DNA of 64,000 nucleotides, taken from Malus domestica. Taxonomy: Eukaryota; Streptophyta; Magnoliopsida; Rosales; Rosaceae. Below are positions 46,684 to 59,466 of this stretch, in pieces. The translations under genes and the position numbers were made by a program. The notes under the pieces were generated by a model that saw nothing but the letters and a program-made list of their open reading frames with translations, had not been told where the DNA came from and did not search any database. The stretch spans positions 36,963,501 to 37,027,500 of the forward strand of contig NC_091670.1 in NCBI RefSeq assembly GCF_042453785.1, given 5' to 3'. Position 1 is the first letter of the stretch, and the number at the start of each line of letters is the position of its first letter.

Positions 46684-48333
46684 CTTTACGAAACCAATAC
46701 ACAGACTACAATATAATCTACAACAACAACCACCACCACCGAACAATTCCTCCAATACCCATTTCTTCAATCACAAAAAGAAACCCAATTCAAGCTCCAA
46801 ACCCAAGAAAAACTCCAAAACCAAAGTTTTCAAAATCCTCAAGAAGAAACCAAATCCAAAACATACAATCCAAATCAACAATGGCAAGAAACACAAAGCA
46901 TCATACAGTGAGAGAACTCGAACCCCCCCCAATGGGTTCGGAGAGATCGAGTTCAAGAATCCAATCAACGTCACAATTCAGCAACACTATGCAGGAAAAG
47001 TAGAAAACCCATCAAAAAATCTCAACGCAGAAAAGCTAAAAATGTCAACAGTCTCACCGGCATTCTCCAAACAGTTCGATCTCGACCCAGATGAACAGAC
47101 CCCGCAATGGAAATGCAGATGGGCGAGAAAAACCCTAGGCAGATTGGCAGATTGGCAGATCGCAGAGCAGAGGAGCAGAAGGGGGTGGGGGAAGGTAGGG
47201 AGGGTATGTTGTATTAAAGAGGGAAATTTTATTGGGAGAAATTAAGAAGATATTTGACTCAAACGGGAAATGTTGGTCGGTAGATTTCATTCCCTTTCTT
47301 TTGAGTTTTTATTTTCCTTTCACCAACCTCCACACCATGATGTCACGGTTTCATGCTCCTCTTTTGTTGCAACAAATTAAACAAACTTCCAACCTCCTTT
47401 TTGTTGTTAAATAAAATGTTAACTAATTATAAAAAGCGGTCTTTCATCCGAACAAAAGAAATAAATTTAGAATTTGGATATATAATTTATAAGTTAACAT
47501 GCACTATTTTTTTTTATTTGGATTCATAAACATAGAAATAAAATCCTGTCATTTTAAAATTCTTAGTAATCTTAAATTTCATCATTCAAACATAGTGTTA
47601 ATTTTTATATCACAAGGAGAGAAGAAAAGATGAGAGAAATACCTTGTATAATTGAATTGAAATATTAAAACATCGCTACGATTGATTAGGATCAAGTAGA
47701 ATGATACTTGAAATTTATAAATCTCAAATTTAAACGTTTTACGAATGACGTGACGAATGTCTTGTATCTAAAAGAAAATTATCAAAATGATAAAAACTTT
47801 GTATCACAATTATTTGACGTGATAAGCAACGTGAAATCATATTGTTTGAAGATTTTTCTTATTAAGTAAAGTCATGTTGGACTATTTAAAGTAGAAAATT
47901 AAATAAATAAAAGCAAAGCCCCTTATCCAATTTTCCAAAACCCTGTCTCTCAGTCGCCCTCTCCGTCCTCACTTCCCACTCTGGAGCGGGTGACCCCATA
48001 ACCGAAAGCTCCGAACTTTAATCCCCAACACCAATTCAAACCTTCGTCTCTACAGAAACGAATCGCTAGCCAGCAGTTGAACCAAGCTCTCCAACTCCAG
48101 TTTTCAAAATTCGGAATATAAAGGTGCATTTCATTCCCTCAAAGTTCAGTTCAGTTCATTTCGGCTGTACCTTTTTCCCACTTTTTTCTTTGTTACAAAA
48201 TGATTTGTAGTGAAGATTAGAACTTTTCGGTTTCTTTGCAATTAAAGCAGTTAGTAGTGTAAATTTGTCAAATTGGGTTTTTTTTTTTTTTTCTTCAGAT
48301 TTTGGTGATATTTATGCTGCGTTGAAGTGAAAA
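46684..48333. promoter_or_regulatory. Divergent intergenic region between GALT6 and HEMERA
   Basis: The two genes point away from each other across 1.65 kb. The sequence next to each gene (46700-47200 and 47930-48330) is less AT-rich and is presumably leader and promoter. The centre (47250-47900) is AT-rich without a recognised feature. A 217-aa frame at 46592-47245 is antisense to the GALT6 leader and has no family match. Confidence 0.5.
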
Positions 48334-51300
48334 ATGGCATCTCTACCAGGAACTTGGCTGTATCAAGGTGTGCTCATTTGTTCTTATTTAATAACGAATA
48401 TAATTTTGTATGAAGTCCTCAAAGCGGCTTGTGGTGTGCCTGGCCGCTGGCCGTGAGATGGGGTAGCCTTCTCTCCCCCTAAACTTTTTTGTATCGTTTT
48501 TTTCACAATTGGTGGTGTGCTTTTGTCAGATAGGGGAATGATAGGCGTAGTCTCAGCACAGAGCCATGCTTCTGGGAAGCCATGTTTCAATCACTTCAAG
48601 GTTTATATTCTTCTCAATTTATTCAACTTTACATATACACATATGTGTTTGTGTCTACGCCTCTCCGGTTATTATGGATTTCTTCTTGTTTTTCTTTTAA
48701 TTTTTATTATTTGTGTTGCTTGAATTTTAGGCTTTCGATACTCAATCTCTATTTCAATGTGAAATGATTTCTTTAGTAATTAAACATGGGTGATTTGTAA
48801 TATAAAAGACACTTCATTGCCGCTAAACTTTTCCTTCTTAGCTTGATTGGTTTTTTTAGCCATTTATCGTCATGCTAATTTGGTCATGTATAATTTTATG
48901 TGCATGGTACAGGCATCAACTGTAAGTTCATTTCCAGTTGGATTATTCCAAGTTAGAGTTGGCTCGAATCTATTGCCAAAGAGGGCACCTTTACTTCCTT
49001 GTATAAAGTGTGAGAAGGATGATGAGTCCTCCAAAGAGGTCTCTATTGAGCGTCCACCCTATGATAGTTATATGGACTCAACATCTGGGCAGCTTGAACC
49101 TGCATCTGGTGCTCGTGCCAGCATTCCAGGGCAGGATTATTGGCCTGAAGGCACAGCTAGTCGAGTTAGGGCTGCCAGGGCTCCTGAGCCGACTGGTAAG
49201 TCAGTTGGGTCACCGTCTTATGGTAAAGATCCTGGAAGTAGGAGGAGGAAGAATAAAACATCAGTTGCTGCCGGTGAATCTACTGAACAAAGTGTAGAGT
49301 CAAGTGATACAGTGGCAGTGGAACTGCTGGAACCAGAAACTTCAGAGGACGCACTAGAGGATCCTAAAGATACCCCATCTGAATATGTTGTCTATCAGAC
49401 AGAACCTGAAAAAGAAGAAGAAACAGGATTTGACCTGGACAAGAAACTCGGACGTCCTCATCCCTTTATTGACCCAGAAACAAAGAAGCCATTAGGTGAG
49501 CCACTCACAAGTGATGAACTATGGTGGAACTGGAGAAAACCAGAGAAAGAAAATTGGTCCAGATGGCAAAGGAGACGGCCCGATTCTGAAACGGTTAGTG
49601 CTTTCGTATATATAATGGAGAAATATGATAATATTGTATTTAATTTGAAAATTATGATTTAAGGCTCACGGGCCATATTCAAGGGATTTGTAAGCCAAAT
49701 TTTTTATGTATAGGTGATTTGAACCATGCATATCATTTTGGATTTCAACATTTGGATCTTGTTTACATGAGGTTGTCACAAAAAGCAATGCTGCTTGTAT
49801 TATATATATGGATGATATCAATATACGCTCATTTTTTGTTAAAGCGCCCATGTAATCAATTCATAAACGAACTGGGGAACTGGAATATCAGAAGGAAAGT
49901 GGTCTTTGACTTTCACGTTGATATTGTCTTTCAACTTCTTCAGGTTTTCCTCAAAGCAATGGCAGAGACTGGGCAGGTAAAGCTTTATGGTGAAAATCCA
50001 ACATTGACTGAAACTTCACTTTACAGAGCAAGACGACATCTTTTCAAGGAAGAAAGGTATAATTGATGAATAATATAGTAATCTTCTGTATATGCAAATA
50101 TAATATTATATGAGCAGACATATATATGTAGTATAGGATTATGTATGTAACTGAAGCAAAAGAAAACTAGGATCTGGTGAATATTGATTATTGGTTTTGT
50201 CATCTTTTGGACAGTATTGTATTAACTATAAAGGAGAGTGATAACGATCGAGAAACATTAATCAAACTAAAGAGAGGAAAGGATGGTTCCAGTGCTCAGC
50301 TCTTGGTTTTCGAATCCTTTGCTTATGGAAGTCTCTCTTGGGACTTTTGCATTGTCAACTTAGAGTGGTTTGTGTCTTAGTTTAGGATTTATTTAGGTTA
50401 GGCTTTTCCTTGCACCTGCTTCTCTGTCTTAGTTTGTTTACATGTAGCGATTGCCTTGTGACCTTATAATATTCACTTAAAAGTTCTATGGAGTATTTTT
50501 TTCCTTAATATGGAATTTTCAAGTAACTGCTGAATTTGTAGGCTTCAAGCGGAACAAGAGAGACTGGATAGAACAGGTCCACTTGCATACTATTCGGAAT
50601 GGGTAAAAGCGTGGAAAAGGGACACTTCTCGAGAAGCTGTTCAGAAACATTATGAAGAGACTGGTGAAAATGAAACAACCCAACTAATTGAAATGTTTTC
50701 TCATCAAACAGATCGAGAGTATCGCATAATGATGGGGACAGATACCCGTATACGTAGGGACCCCTTAGCAATGCGTATGCGAGAGGATCAAATAAAGCAA
50801 AGTACTCACTCTAAAGCTGATAATTTTGTGCATTATTATCATGAAATACGTTCTTTATATCACCATTAATCATTTCGACCCCTGAGATAGTTCAGTTCAT
50901 TTAAAAAAGGTTTCTAATTCATTTTATCGTAAATGGATAAGTGATGCATTCTTGTACATTTTTAATTCAGTACTTTAGTTTGTCATCTGTTATTCACCAG
51001 TTACACTGTAGTTTCATTAAACATGTTTAATGATGCGGTTTAGTTTGTTGACTAATTTATTTGGCCTTGCAGTATGGGGCGGAGATCCTGTTTACCCAAC
51101 TGTGAACTATATTCAAGATCCAGATGAAGTGATTGATTACAGAGGCGCGGATTTTCATGAACCGACACCAGATATGCTGTCTTTTCTGAAGGAGGTCAGC
51201 ACTTTTCACATTCCCCCTTTTTTTTTTTCTTTTTATTATTTGGCTTACTGGATTTCTACAGCATCTGCTGTATCATTATTTTTTTACTTACGTTCTTACT

Positions 51301-53058
51301 TTCCTGCTCTGTAATCAGCACAAAAAAATCATATCAAGGGAGGAGCTTGAGAAAATTCTGTCAAAAGAGAAGACTCAAGAGCTTGAGGTAATCAATTGAC
51401 TGTGTAAAGTTTAGTTAGTCTGATGAACTATCTGTCTAGAAACTCGAATAACAGAGAATGTGCACACAGTGAACTATTTCTTGTTATCATATGAAAATAC
51501 TCTCTCGATTCCACTCCATTGTTCAACGAAGCTTTATTAGTCTTTCTCCAAGTTATCAATTTTCCAGCTTGCTCTTCTCCTTGTGAGCTTTGGGTCAGCT
51601 CCTTGAGTGATACTATGGATTTTAAATGCGTCATTTTTTGTCCATTTGGACTAAAAATCAACACAACAGATAGGTTCACTGCATAATGCCTGGGTGGTAA
51701 ACTCCCAGTAAAGGGCTGTCTAAGGTGGCAAATCAACCCATTGGGGTGAAATCAAATTGAATGGGTCTTAATGATTACCCATTAAGCATTAGCAACCCGA
51801 TGGGTTGATTTGCCACCTCTCCGCTGTGCAACGATTCCACATGTGGAGTGTACTGACAAACAAAGGCTCATGCATGCATTCATAAAAAGTTCAGCATCGA
51901 TACGATATACCTATCCTGAGTTCGGGCAATGCCTTTCCTAATTAGTGACAACCATTATCGTATTCAACCCCTATAGTGCAAAGAGCATCTTATATATGAG
52001 ATCCTGCCCTTGTTCGTTAAAGACCTGCTGCATATTCTGGTTATAATCCTAAAGTAAATGTACAAAACTTTAGGGAAACTAGCTACAGTAAACATATTGT
52101 GACATTTGGTTTGCAGAAATGATCGGTTTTTAGTAACAACAACAGTTTGATGATATCCCGATGACACATCATGACTGACATAACAACAACACAACGATGA
52201 TATAATGACGACATAATAAACACTGATCATGTCTGCAACCAAATGTCAAATTATGTCTATTGTAGCTTATTGCCAAAAACTTTATTGGATTGGAAGATTT
52301 GAATCGTAATAGAATGTGTGGAAGCAAAACATCTAATCCAGCTGTTCTTTGTTTAACTCTTATATGGCAGGCGCCTGATATAGAAGAAGCAATGGCACAA
52401 GCAGTTGACATCGGTGAAGATGTAAGTTTAATTGCTTCAGATACATCAGTTCCATATTGCATGTTCTTACACCGACACTGATGCTGGTTAAATGTAGCTA
52501 TCCAGCATACTTGTAATCCAGTTATGGTTGTTATGTATGAAACTGAAATCTTATTTGACACTGTTTATAATAGGATGAAGGAGAAGATAGTGAAACCGAG
52601 GTTGATGAACAAGGAGAGAAAATCACACGCAACTGGAGTGTTTTGAAAACTACTCCTGAGCTTACCAAGTCAAAGGTGATTCTCATTTCTCAGTTTTGCG
52701 GCATGTTTTCGTATTAAAACTTTTGGTGGTTTTGACATATCCAAATGTCATTATCTAAATGTCTGGTTGCCATATGATATTATTTCAATATCGGGTTTTA
52801 TGACGTACTTGTATTGTAGTGGATGGTCTGGGATCTCTGTGCACAGCAACCAAAGATTATCGAACGCTAGCTGGTTAAACTTGCATTTGCATGCTTACCA
52901 TTTCTTATGCGTTTCAAGCAAATGTATTTCCCAAGTAATTTTTTCTCTCAATCCTGCAGGATAAACCGAAAAAGAACGACGGCATGTCTTTGGAAGAAGC
53001 TGTAGACGATTCAGAGAACTTAACTGATTTTCTGATGGACTTTGAGGAAGACGTGTAA
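48334..53058 (+). CDS. HMR: HEMERA / PTAC12 (PAP5), plastid RNA polymerase and phytochrome signalling protein
   Basis: Dual-targeted protein: a subunit of the plastid-encoded RNA polymerase complex in chloroplasts and a nuclear partner of phytochrome signalling. Ten exons join in frame: 48334-48367, 48530-48600, 48913-49593, 49944-50056, 50542-50801, 51073-51194, 51319-51387, 52371-52421, 52574-52675, 52960-53058, giving 1602 nt and 533 aa, close to the Arabidopsis length. The first about 50 residues look like a transit peptide. Conserved blocks: YDSYMDSTSGQLEPASGARA, GRPHPFIDPETKKPLGE, WWNWRKPEKENWSRWQRRRP, AMAETGQVKLYGE, MFSHQTDREYRIMMGTD, WGGDPVYPTVNYIQDP, and the acidic C-terminus LTDFLMDFE, known in Arabidopsis as a transactivation segment. 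A basic RRRKNK lies near residue 145. The small 71-bp exon 2 is needed to keep frame between exons 1 and 3. Confidence 0.95.
52100..52248. mobile_element. Small MITE-like inverted repeat in HEMERA intron 7
   Basis: 'tgacatttggtttgcagaaa' at the left and the complement of 'tgacatttggttgcagacat' at the right bound 149 bp of non-coding sequence. No clear target duplication. The intron is almost 1 kb, the longest in the gene. Confidence 0.5.
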
Positions 53059-53515
53059 AATTACGTTCTTTGGAAGATTTTGGCTTTTTGAGATTCACAG
53101 AGAAGTAGGCGATGAAGATGTAGGTGCGTGCAATATGTAGTCCAGCAGTAAAACTAAGTTAAATATAAATTAGACAAAAGTTACACAATTTTCTATATGA
53201 ATGAAAGTTACTGATGATCAAAGGGAATTGTGATTGGAACTCTAAGAAACTCCTCGTGCATTTCTTGTAGGGAAACTTCTCTCACACAATTTTATAAGCG
53301 CACACGCCTTTTTTTCTCTCAGCATAACACTGTTTATTTTTGGTCTTTAGATGGAATAAATCAAAGAAGAATCAATGGAAAAATATAGATAAGAGGTTTG
53401 TAAAAAGAGAAAAACACAAAGGACAACAAAGCTTTATTCTATTAAGTATGATCGGTCGTATAACTAGAGGTTTGTAAAAAGAGAAAAATAATATACAAAA
53501 ATAATTTTCCATTTA
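53059..53515 (+). other. HEMERA 3' flank, no further gene
   Basis: Contains the 3' untranslated region and short AT-rich spacer up to the nested retroelements. Confidence 0.5.
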
Positions 53516-55507
53516 TGGAGTTGTCACACCCCCGGACCCGAGGTCAATAGGAAAAATCTCGAATCCGAATCCGGCGCGCAAGCTAAAAGTAAAATTAAAT
53601 AAAAGGAAAGTGAAGCTAGGTGGAAAAATATGAAATTCCTCTTATAAAAATAATTCAGGATTCTCTACAAGACTAAAATAAATAAATACTAAATTATATC
53701 CTCACACTTAATCCGATCTCATCCCGTCTACCCTTTTTTACTGTTTAGTTCTTAAACCTGCATAGCTCGGTAGGGACATAACTTTATCACAGTAAATTGA
53801 CAATATTAAATTAAGTGTCATGAAATCACATAGCCAAATATCAAATCATAAATGATAACAATGCATGAATGCAATGCAACCCCTTCGGTAATCCCCGTTA
53901 ATTTATATAATAAAACACGCAGACCTGCATGTCTCATACCATACATTTTACCCCTGCAGAGGTGGTTCAAATGTTCTATTATAGAAACTAACCCCCATAT
54001 GATATCCCAAGTTCATAAACCCCTTTTGCTAGTCATCTTATATAATTCATTGATCTCCAGCCCAAATCACCCACGTTGACAATTCCCGTCGATCCTATTC
54101 TAATGTGCACACCGGGCTCGCCTAGAACTGGTTTCACAATGAATAGATTCAACTACACAAAAGATCCTTTCCAACTACCCTCATTTCCATACTTCCAATC
54201 TAAATACTGAAATTCCAGCCACATCAACATGAATTATGCACAAATAATGTCATTTCATCTTTCACATATATCACAGTATATTCTCAACGAATAGCATTCC
54301 AGCAATAATTTCATAACCAATAACAAGTAAACACGCAAGAGCAGTATTTGTCCAATTAGTAAACCAGATACAAGATCGATAATAATAATATAATACTTCA
54401 TGAAATTTAATAAAGCCAATCTCCGTAAAGGTCTGCCATATTTCCCCTACCTGGATTCCAAGATAAAACAAAGATCCATGGAACTACCATAATAGCTAAG
54501 CTCCACTTACTTATCCACGTCACTATAAAATAGTTAAGTTCCACATACTTGAGCAAGCTCCTTGATCACTTTCTAATGCCATGTATTACTTTATTTTATT
54601 TTCTAATCTCTCTCTCTAACATATATAATGTATACACACACACTTGTGTGTGTGTATATGTACACGCACACATACACGGACATACATGCATGGCTTCATA
54701 GCAGCCAACATATGTTTCCTAAAAAATGGTGAATAAAAGAATGAAATGCAACCTCTATTTATAATAGAAAGGGTCGGCTCCCTACAGTGTAAAATATATT
54801 ATATCTAGGGATCGAAATGTAACTGACGAATGGCCAGTTGACAAGTGGGTTTCAAGGTGTCGTTGTGCATGGGGTAGATGACTTGGAATTAACACACGTG
54901 GCTTTGCCAACAATGGTGGAAGCTGGTGGTGTCAATGGAATCTCTCAAAACCTCACACCTCGTTGTAAATATAACAGCTGTTAAGAAAATGAAGTGCTGC
55001 GTGTTGGACTATGAAGGATGCCATCTCAGTGTTGGACACCTCCAGGAAAAATGGGATAGACTTCAATTGCAAGACTACACCTTGCTAATTGTAAGAAACT
55101 ATCGACTAGAAGTTGACAGCAAAATGAAAAAACTAATATCATAGTAGTTTTAAAATACTATTTGTTCTATATTTTAAAAATACAGGTTCTCACAGGAGTT
55201 TAGGATGAATTCTACATCGTGGAAAGGAGGGACTTACATGTACTTATAAGTAGTTAGACTCTTCCATATTGCAAATTAGTTTTATGGTGGAGCCTCGATT
55301 TCTTCATGTTATCAAAGCTGGTCACACGTGCTCCACGCCACCCAATCTATGTTGTCCACATGCTAGACTTAAAAATTTGTCACACATGAAAGTACGTGTT
55401 GAGAGTGAATCCCACATCGAAAAAAGTAGAAACTCTATATGTGCTTATAAGTAGTTGAACTCTTCCTATATTACCAATTGTTTTACAGTGAAGCCTTAAC
55501 TTCTTCA
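53516..55507 (+). mobile_element. TRIM-like miniature LTR element, split by a nested solo LTR
   Basis: The 3' LTR is 55397-55507 (111 bp), TGTTGAGAGTGAATCCCACA to CTTCTTCA. The 5' LTR is recognisable as 53516-53521 plus 55200-55306 (113 bp in all), with matching landmarks 'tacatcg', 'cttataagtagtt', 'actcttcc' and 'tttcttca'. Between them is a 90-bp interior that starts with a primer-binding-like 'tgttatcaaagctggtca' (55307). LTRs near 110 bp, a met-tRNA primer site and no coding space are the definition of a TRIM. The LTRs differ at many positions, so it is old. Confidence 0.68.
53522..55194 (+). mobile_element. Solo LTR (1673 bp)
   Basis: Starts TGTCACACCCCCGGACCCGA and ends GGTTCTCACA. 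Exact 5-bp flanking duplication GGAGT (53517-53521 and 55195-55199). No internal region or second LTR. Contains a CA/TG microsatellite near 54635-54680. Probably gypsy by its start sequence, but the family is not established. Confidence 0.85.
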
Positions 55508-55795
55508 ATGAGAGGTATTAGATTCGATTATCGCCAAATGCGAATTCAATCCACGTTATTGCTAGCCCATTATGAGGCTAAGCCCACCCCTCCCTCTTAG
55601 TGTAAATAGTGTAGATAATATCGTTTATTAAAAACAAAAACAAAAAAAACTAAAACTTCTTTAGTGAGACATGGTTCGATTCTCGCCAAATGTGAATTCG
55701 ATCCACGTTATTGCTAGTCTATAATGAAGTTAACCCCACCCCTCCTCCTTAGTGTAGATAATATCGTTTATTAAAAAAAATAAAAACTTCTTCAG
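55508..55795 (+). repeat. Tandem SINE fragments
   Basis: Two consecutive copies with the pol III B-box-like 'ggttcgattctcgcc' (about 55672; decayed 'agattcgattatcgcc' at about 55523), 'ccacgttattgctag', 'cccacccctcc' and the end 'gtagataatatcgtttatta' plus A-run. A third start ('cttcttcagtgagacatg') follows at 55787 and stops at once. Confidence 0.65.
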
Positions 55796-57160
55796 TGAGA
55801 CATGCATCATTTTTTTTCATTTTTAGAAGGAAAAAAAAATTGTCACCTCGTTATTGAGAGGTTATATCCCATTTGCATGGGTTGATGTGGTATGATGGGA
55901 TGAATTTTTAGGGTTTTCTATGTACTAATATACGTGTTATAATATTAAGGGATTGAAAACACTTCTATTGTATTAAAAGTTTCCATAATAATTTTTCCAA
56001 ACCAGAAATACTGTTTGACAAACTAGTTTATGTCCATGACTTCAGGGGCAATGCAAGTGTGAGCCTTAAAAGATACACCGGCCCACATATAAATGGATCG
56101 TCCAACGTTGTATAGAAAAAGCCAGGCCAATCGAAAAGAATCGGTTCATAATTTTCAGTAACAAAAACCAAAAAGTCTTCAACGATTCCGTGCAAGAAAA
56201 CATATATTAAAATATTCAGCAAAAAAGAACACAGATAAACAACGAGGAGAAACTTTTGACTATTAGCTTCTTAACGTCGCAGATACTAATTCATGCATGA
56301 ATAAATAATATAACAAAGTATATGTTATGATATATAATATTGCGTAAAATGTGATGATTAAAGTAAAATATTTCTGGATCACGAGAGCAAAAGCTCTTCT
56401 AGGTTTTGGCATCAGGTTAGATTCTCTTACGTCAGCAAATTGCCCACTTAGTGACTTCCAGAACAAATTAAGTATTTGCTAATCAAGATGCTCAGGTGCT
56501 TAGCTAATTGAAATTCACCTTAATAAATTAATGAATTTCCCTCTGGCCTACACTATCTATCTGATGCCTCTGCAAGATCTTAAAAGTGCTTTTAATTATA
56601 TTAACCTCTTCTTTGCTTCACATTAACACTCAATTAAATATAATAATCATTTGGATCCCACTTATTCTGTTTAGGTTCAGCCATCAATATACAAAAACCA
56701 AAACTTAAAGCTTTGGAACAAGTTAATTAAAAACATTTCATGCTTTCAGGGGTCAAAGTTGATGGGTTTATGAAGTGGACCCATTAGGTATGAGCACAGA
56801 TTCTTAGTTGGACCCCAAATTATCAAATATGTTAATAAATCATTAAAAATATATATGCACGGATTCTTAATGAGAACGTTTAACGTATAATATTTGTGTT
56901 TAATTTGATTTTTAACTGTAACTAACTCGTATTGTGGTCTAGTCTAATTCCTGATTTTCGTTAAAGTAGAGTATTATTTATATAAAAGAGAAATACATCA
57001 TTTATTATTTATTTGTTGATCATTGAGTATAAACCCTAAGCAGGTTTATGCAGACACTAATACCTAAACGAAGACACATTATTATTAGGGTTCTGCTTAT
57101 GTCCCCAATTAGATTTTGACTAATCGGGACACAAACCTTGATTACTGTATAGTCTGTATA

Positions 57161-57197
<37 letters not shown>

Positions 57198-58649
57198 ATA
57201 TTTGACTTGAAAGCAAGAGATGATGGAGAAATGATTAGGGATGCTGCTGGCAGCAAAACATCAGAACTAATCAAAGCAGATTTTACTAATGACGACAGTT
57301 TCTGTCACCCAAAACATGGTCAAGAACAAATCTAAGTAATGCTGGCTTGCTTTCTTGCCTTGCCCCCCTCCCTTCCCACCATTTTTATTTCTATTTGGTC
57401 AACTATGTTTGATTCTGTGTTTGTGTCTTTCCAGCATTGTATGCTGTTTGGATGCGATCATATTTTTGAGAAGGGACACTCCCTCCACAGTCCTCACTAG
57501 TGGTTCTAATCCTTTTTAATTATGCTAATCGTCATCATTAACTAAGTGCCCTTTCGGCCTTTCGACCTTTCGTTTTCGTTAATTAGTGTATGTTCTTGGT
57601 TACAGCCCACACTTAATCATGATTAACACATGGGCTCCATGCTAATCATCTGTTTGTTAGTCTTTGCCTGCCCATTTGCATGTCATGTTATATACTTTTT
57701 CCATATTCCTCATTTGCTTAGTGTAAACTCTAATCGTCCAATTAGGATCATATGCTTCAAAGTTTAATTGTGTCGTCTTGTCGTTTTTCTATCATGTCTA
57801 ATTAAAGGTGTACTCGAACTCAACACAAATACATCAGCTCGAAGTTGACTAACACTTGACATGAAGTTGTAACACAACTTTTTTTAACTAAACAATAAAC
57901 AAAATAGGTCAATATCATATGGGTGAATGCTTCTTATTAGTGAAGAAATTAGGGTTTTGGTCATACCAAATTGACATTGTGCTTTTTCACTATTCCCCTA
58001 TGCACTTGTACAAGCAAGACAAATGTTTGGGCTTGATCAGTTGATTTGTATCAATTCTAATAAAGCTTTTTGAGCATGGGCTATGGTTCTTTCCATCATC
58101 ACCATCACCAATAGGAAATAAGAGTTGCATGCACACAAAAGCCTTGGCTAATTTAGTTTAGAATTAGAATTGTGTAAGAAATTTGAGATGAAATTTTACC
58201 TTAATTATCAAGAAACAAATTATAGTAGCCTGCTTAGGTCCGTCTCACTATGTGGTCCACCGATTATCCTTGTTCCAACTACTAACACTTTGTAAAGATC
58301 ATCACGAAAAAAATGAATCAAAACTAAAGTTATTTAGTCAATCCATTGTAGCATATACATAGAAAGTTCGTAGTACCTTTATCAATTCCATTTATCTGTA
58401 TTGATACAATTTAATGACTAAACAACCTTAGTTTTAATTGATTTTTTGCAAATGCGATTTTTACAGAATGATTTATAATATAAACGGTTTCAATTATAAA
58501 CACGAAATTTTATAAATCAACAACCAACAAGTTTGAGTAGCCAAGTATTCTTCTATTGAAAACTCTTGAAATATACACTTTTTTTTGTTTGGAATATTAG
58601 GTAAAGTTCATGTCGAGTCAACCTTCATGAGTTGTGAGAATATCCACAT
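55796..58649. other. Long intergenic interval, no gene identified
   Basis: AT-rich throughout. A (TACA)n run sits at about 57160-57195. Short frames (up to 84 aa) lack recognisable motifs. Confidence 0.5.
57160..57195. repeat. (TACA)n microsatellite
   Basis: About seven TACA units followed by a TA run. Confidence 0.9.
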
Positions 58650-58658
58650 ATTTTGGAG

Positions 58659-58877
58659 GGAGGCAGATTGTCTGCCCTCATTTTACCATGCTCTTTCCAT
58701 TATCTCCTACATTGTGCGGTCATGGTACATTGTGCGGTCATGGTTAAGCCACATTAACATGTCTTATTATCTCTATAAAAAAATCAATATAAAATGTTAA
58801 CGTGGCTTAACCGTGACCGCACAATGTAAGAGGGAATGGGAAGGGCATGGTAATGGAAGGGCAGACAATCTGCCTCC
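58659..58877. mobile_element. 220-bp hairpin MITE with 9-bp target duplication, copy 2
   Basis: Ends GGAGGCAGATTGTCTGCCCT and its complement, with arms of about 90 bp including 'ggtcatggttaagccac'. Exact 9-bp flanking duplication ATTTTGGAG (58650-58658 and 58878-58886). Same family as 33457-33676. One arm has a small tandem duplication ('cattgtgcggtcatggt' twice). Confidence 0.87.
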
Positions 58878-59466
58878 ATTTTGGAGAATTTATTAAGAAA
58901 GGGGAAGGGAAGGGGAGATCACATCTTCTGTATTTAAAATGAACGTGGCATCTTTGTGGTCTTAATTATGTTTGACATATATTAAATTTATGATAATACA
59001 GTTAAGAAAATTGAATTTTATAAGTACATGTGAGTCAATAATTATGATACAATTTTAGGTGCAGAAGATTTGATCTCGGAGATAGAATAATGCATAACGC
59101 AAAAAGGTATGTAGTAGAGGAGAGAGCAATGGATTACCCTGGATGGTGATGAATGATGAGCGTCTGGGGCCACGCGCGTGTGGAGACGAGCGTGGGGGGA
59201 GCCCATATTCCAATCACGTCGCGTCAAAAAGGTAAACGAGGAAATCTAGAGAGGGGAATTGATCGGGACCCACAAATCTAGGAGGTGAGCTGTCGCTTTT
59301 TCTCTTGACGCCTCACCTATCGCTTGTCCTCCTTCCCCCCAGAGGAAGAATATCGATATCAAAAGCCCTACAAGCTTAACGCTGGCACGCTCCTCTTTCA
59401 CTCAATTAATTTTTATTTTATTTTTTATTTTTAAATACTAAATGTTTTTATTTTTAAATAAACGAT

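Noticed and set aside
46684..46770. Upstream extension of the GALT6 frame
   Set aside because: In frame but without an ATG; the family normally starts at the MKRLK-type Met at 46683.
46592..47245. 217-codon plus-strand frame rich in Lys/Asn/Pro
   Set aside because: Antisense to the GALT6 5' end and leader; no domain recognised.
54926..55144. 72-codon plus-strand frame
   Set aside because: Lies wholly inside the solo LTR and shows no conserved motif.
57030..57300. Possible microRNA precursor with partial self-complementarity
   Set aside because: No known mature plant miRNA sequence was recognised and the pairing is weak by eye.
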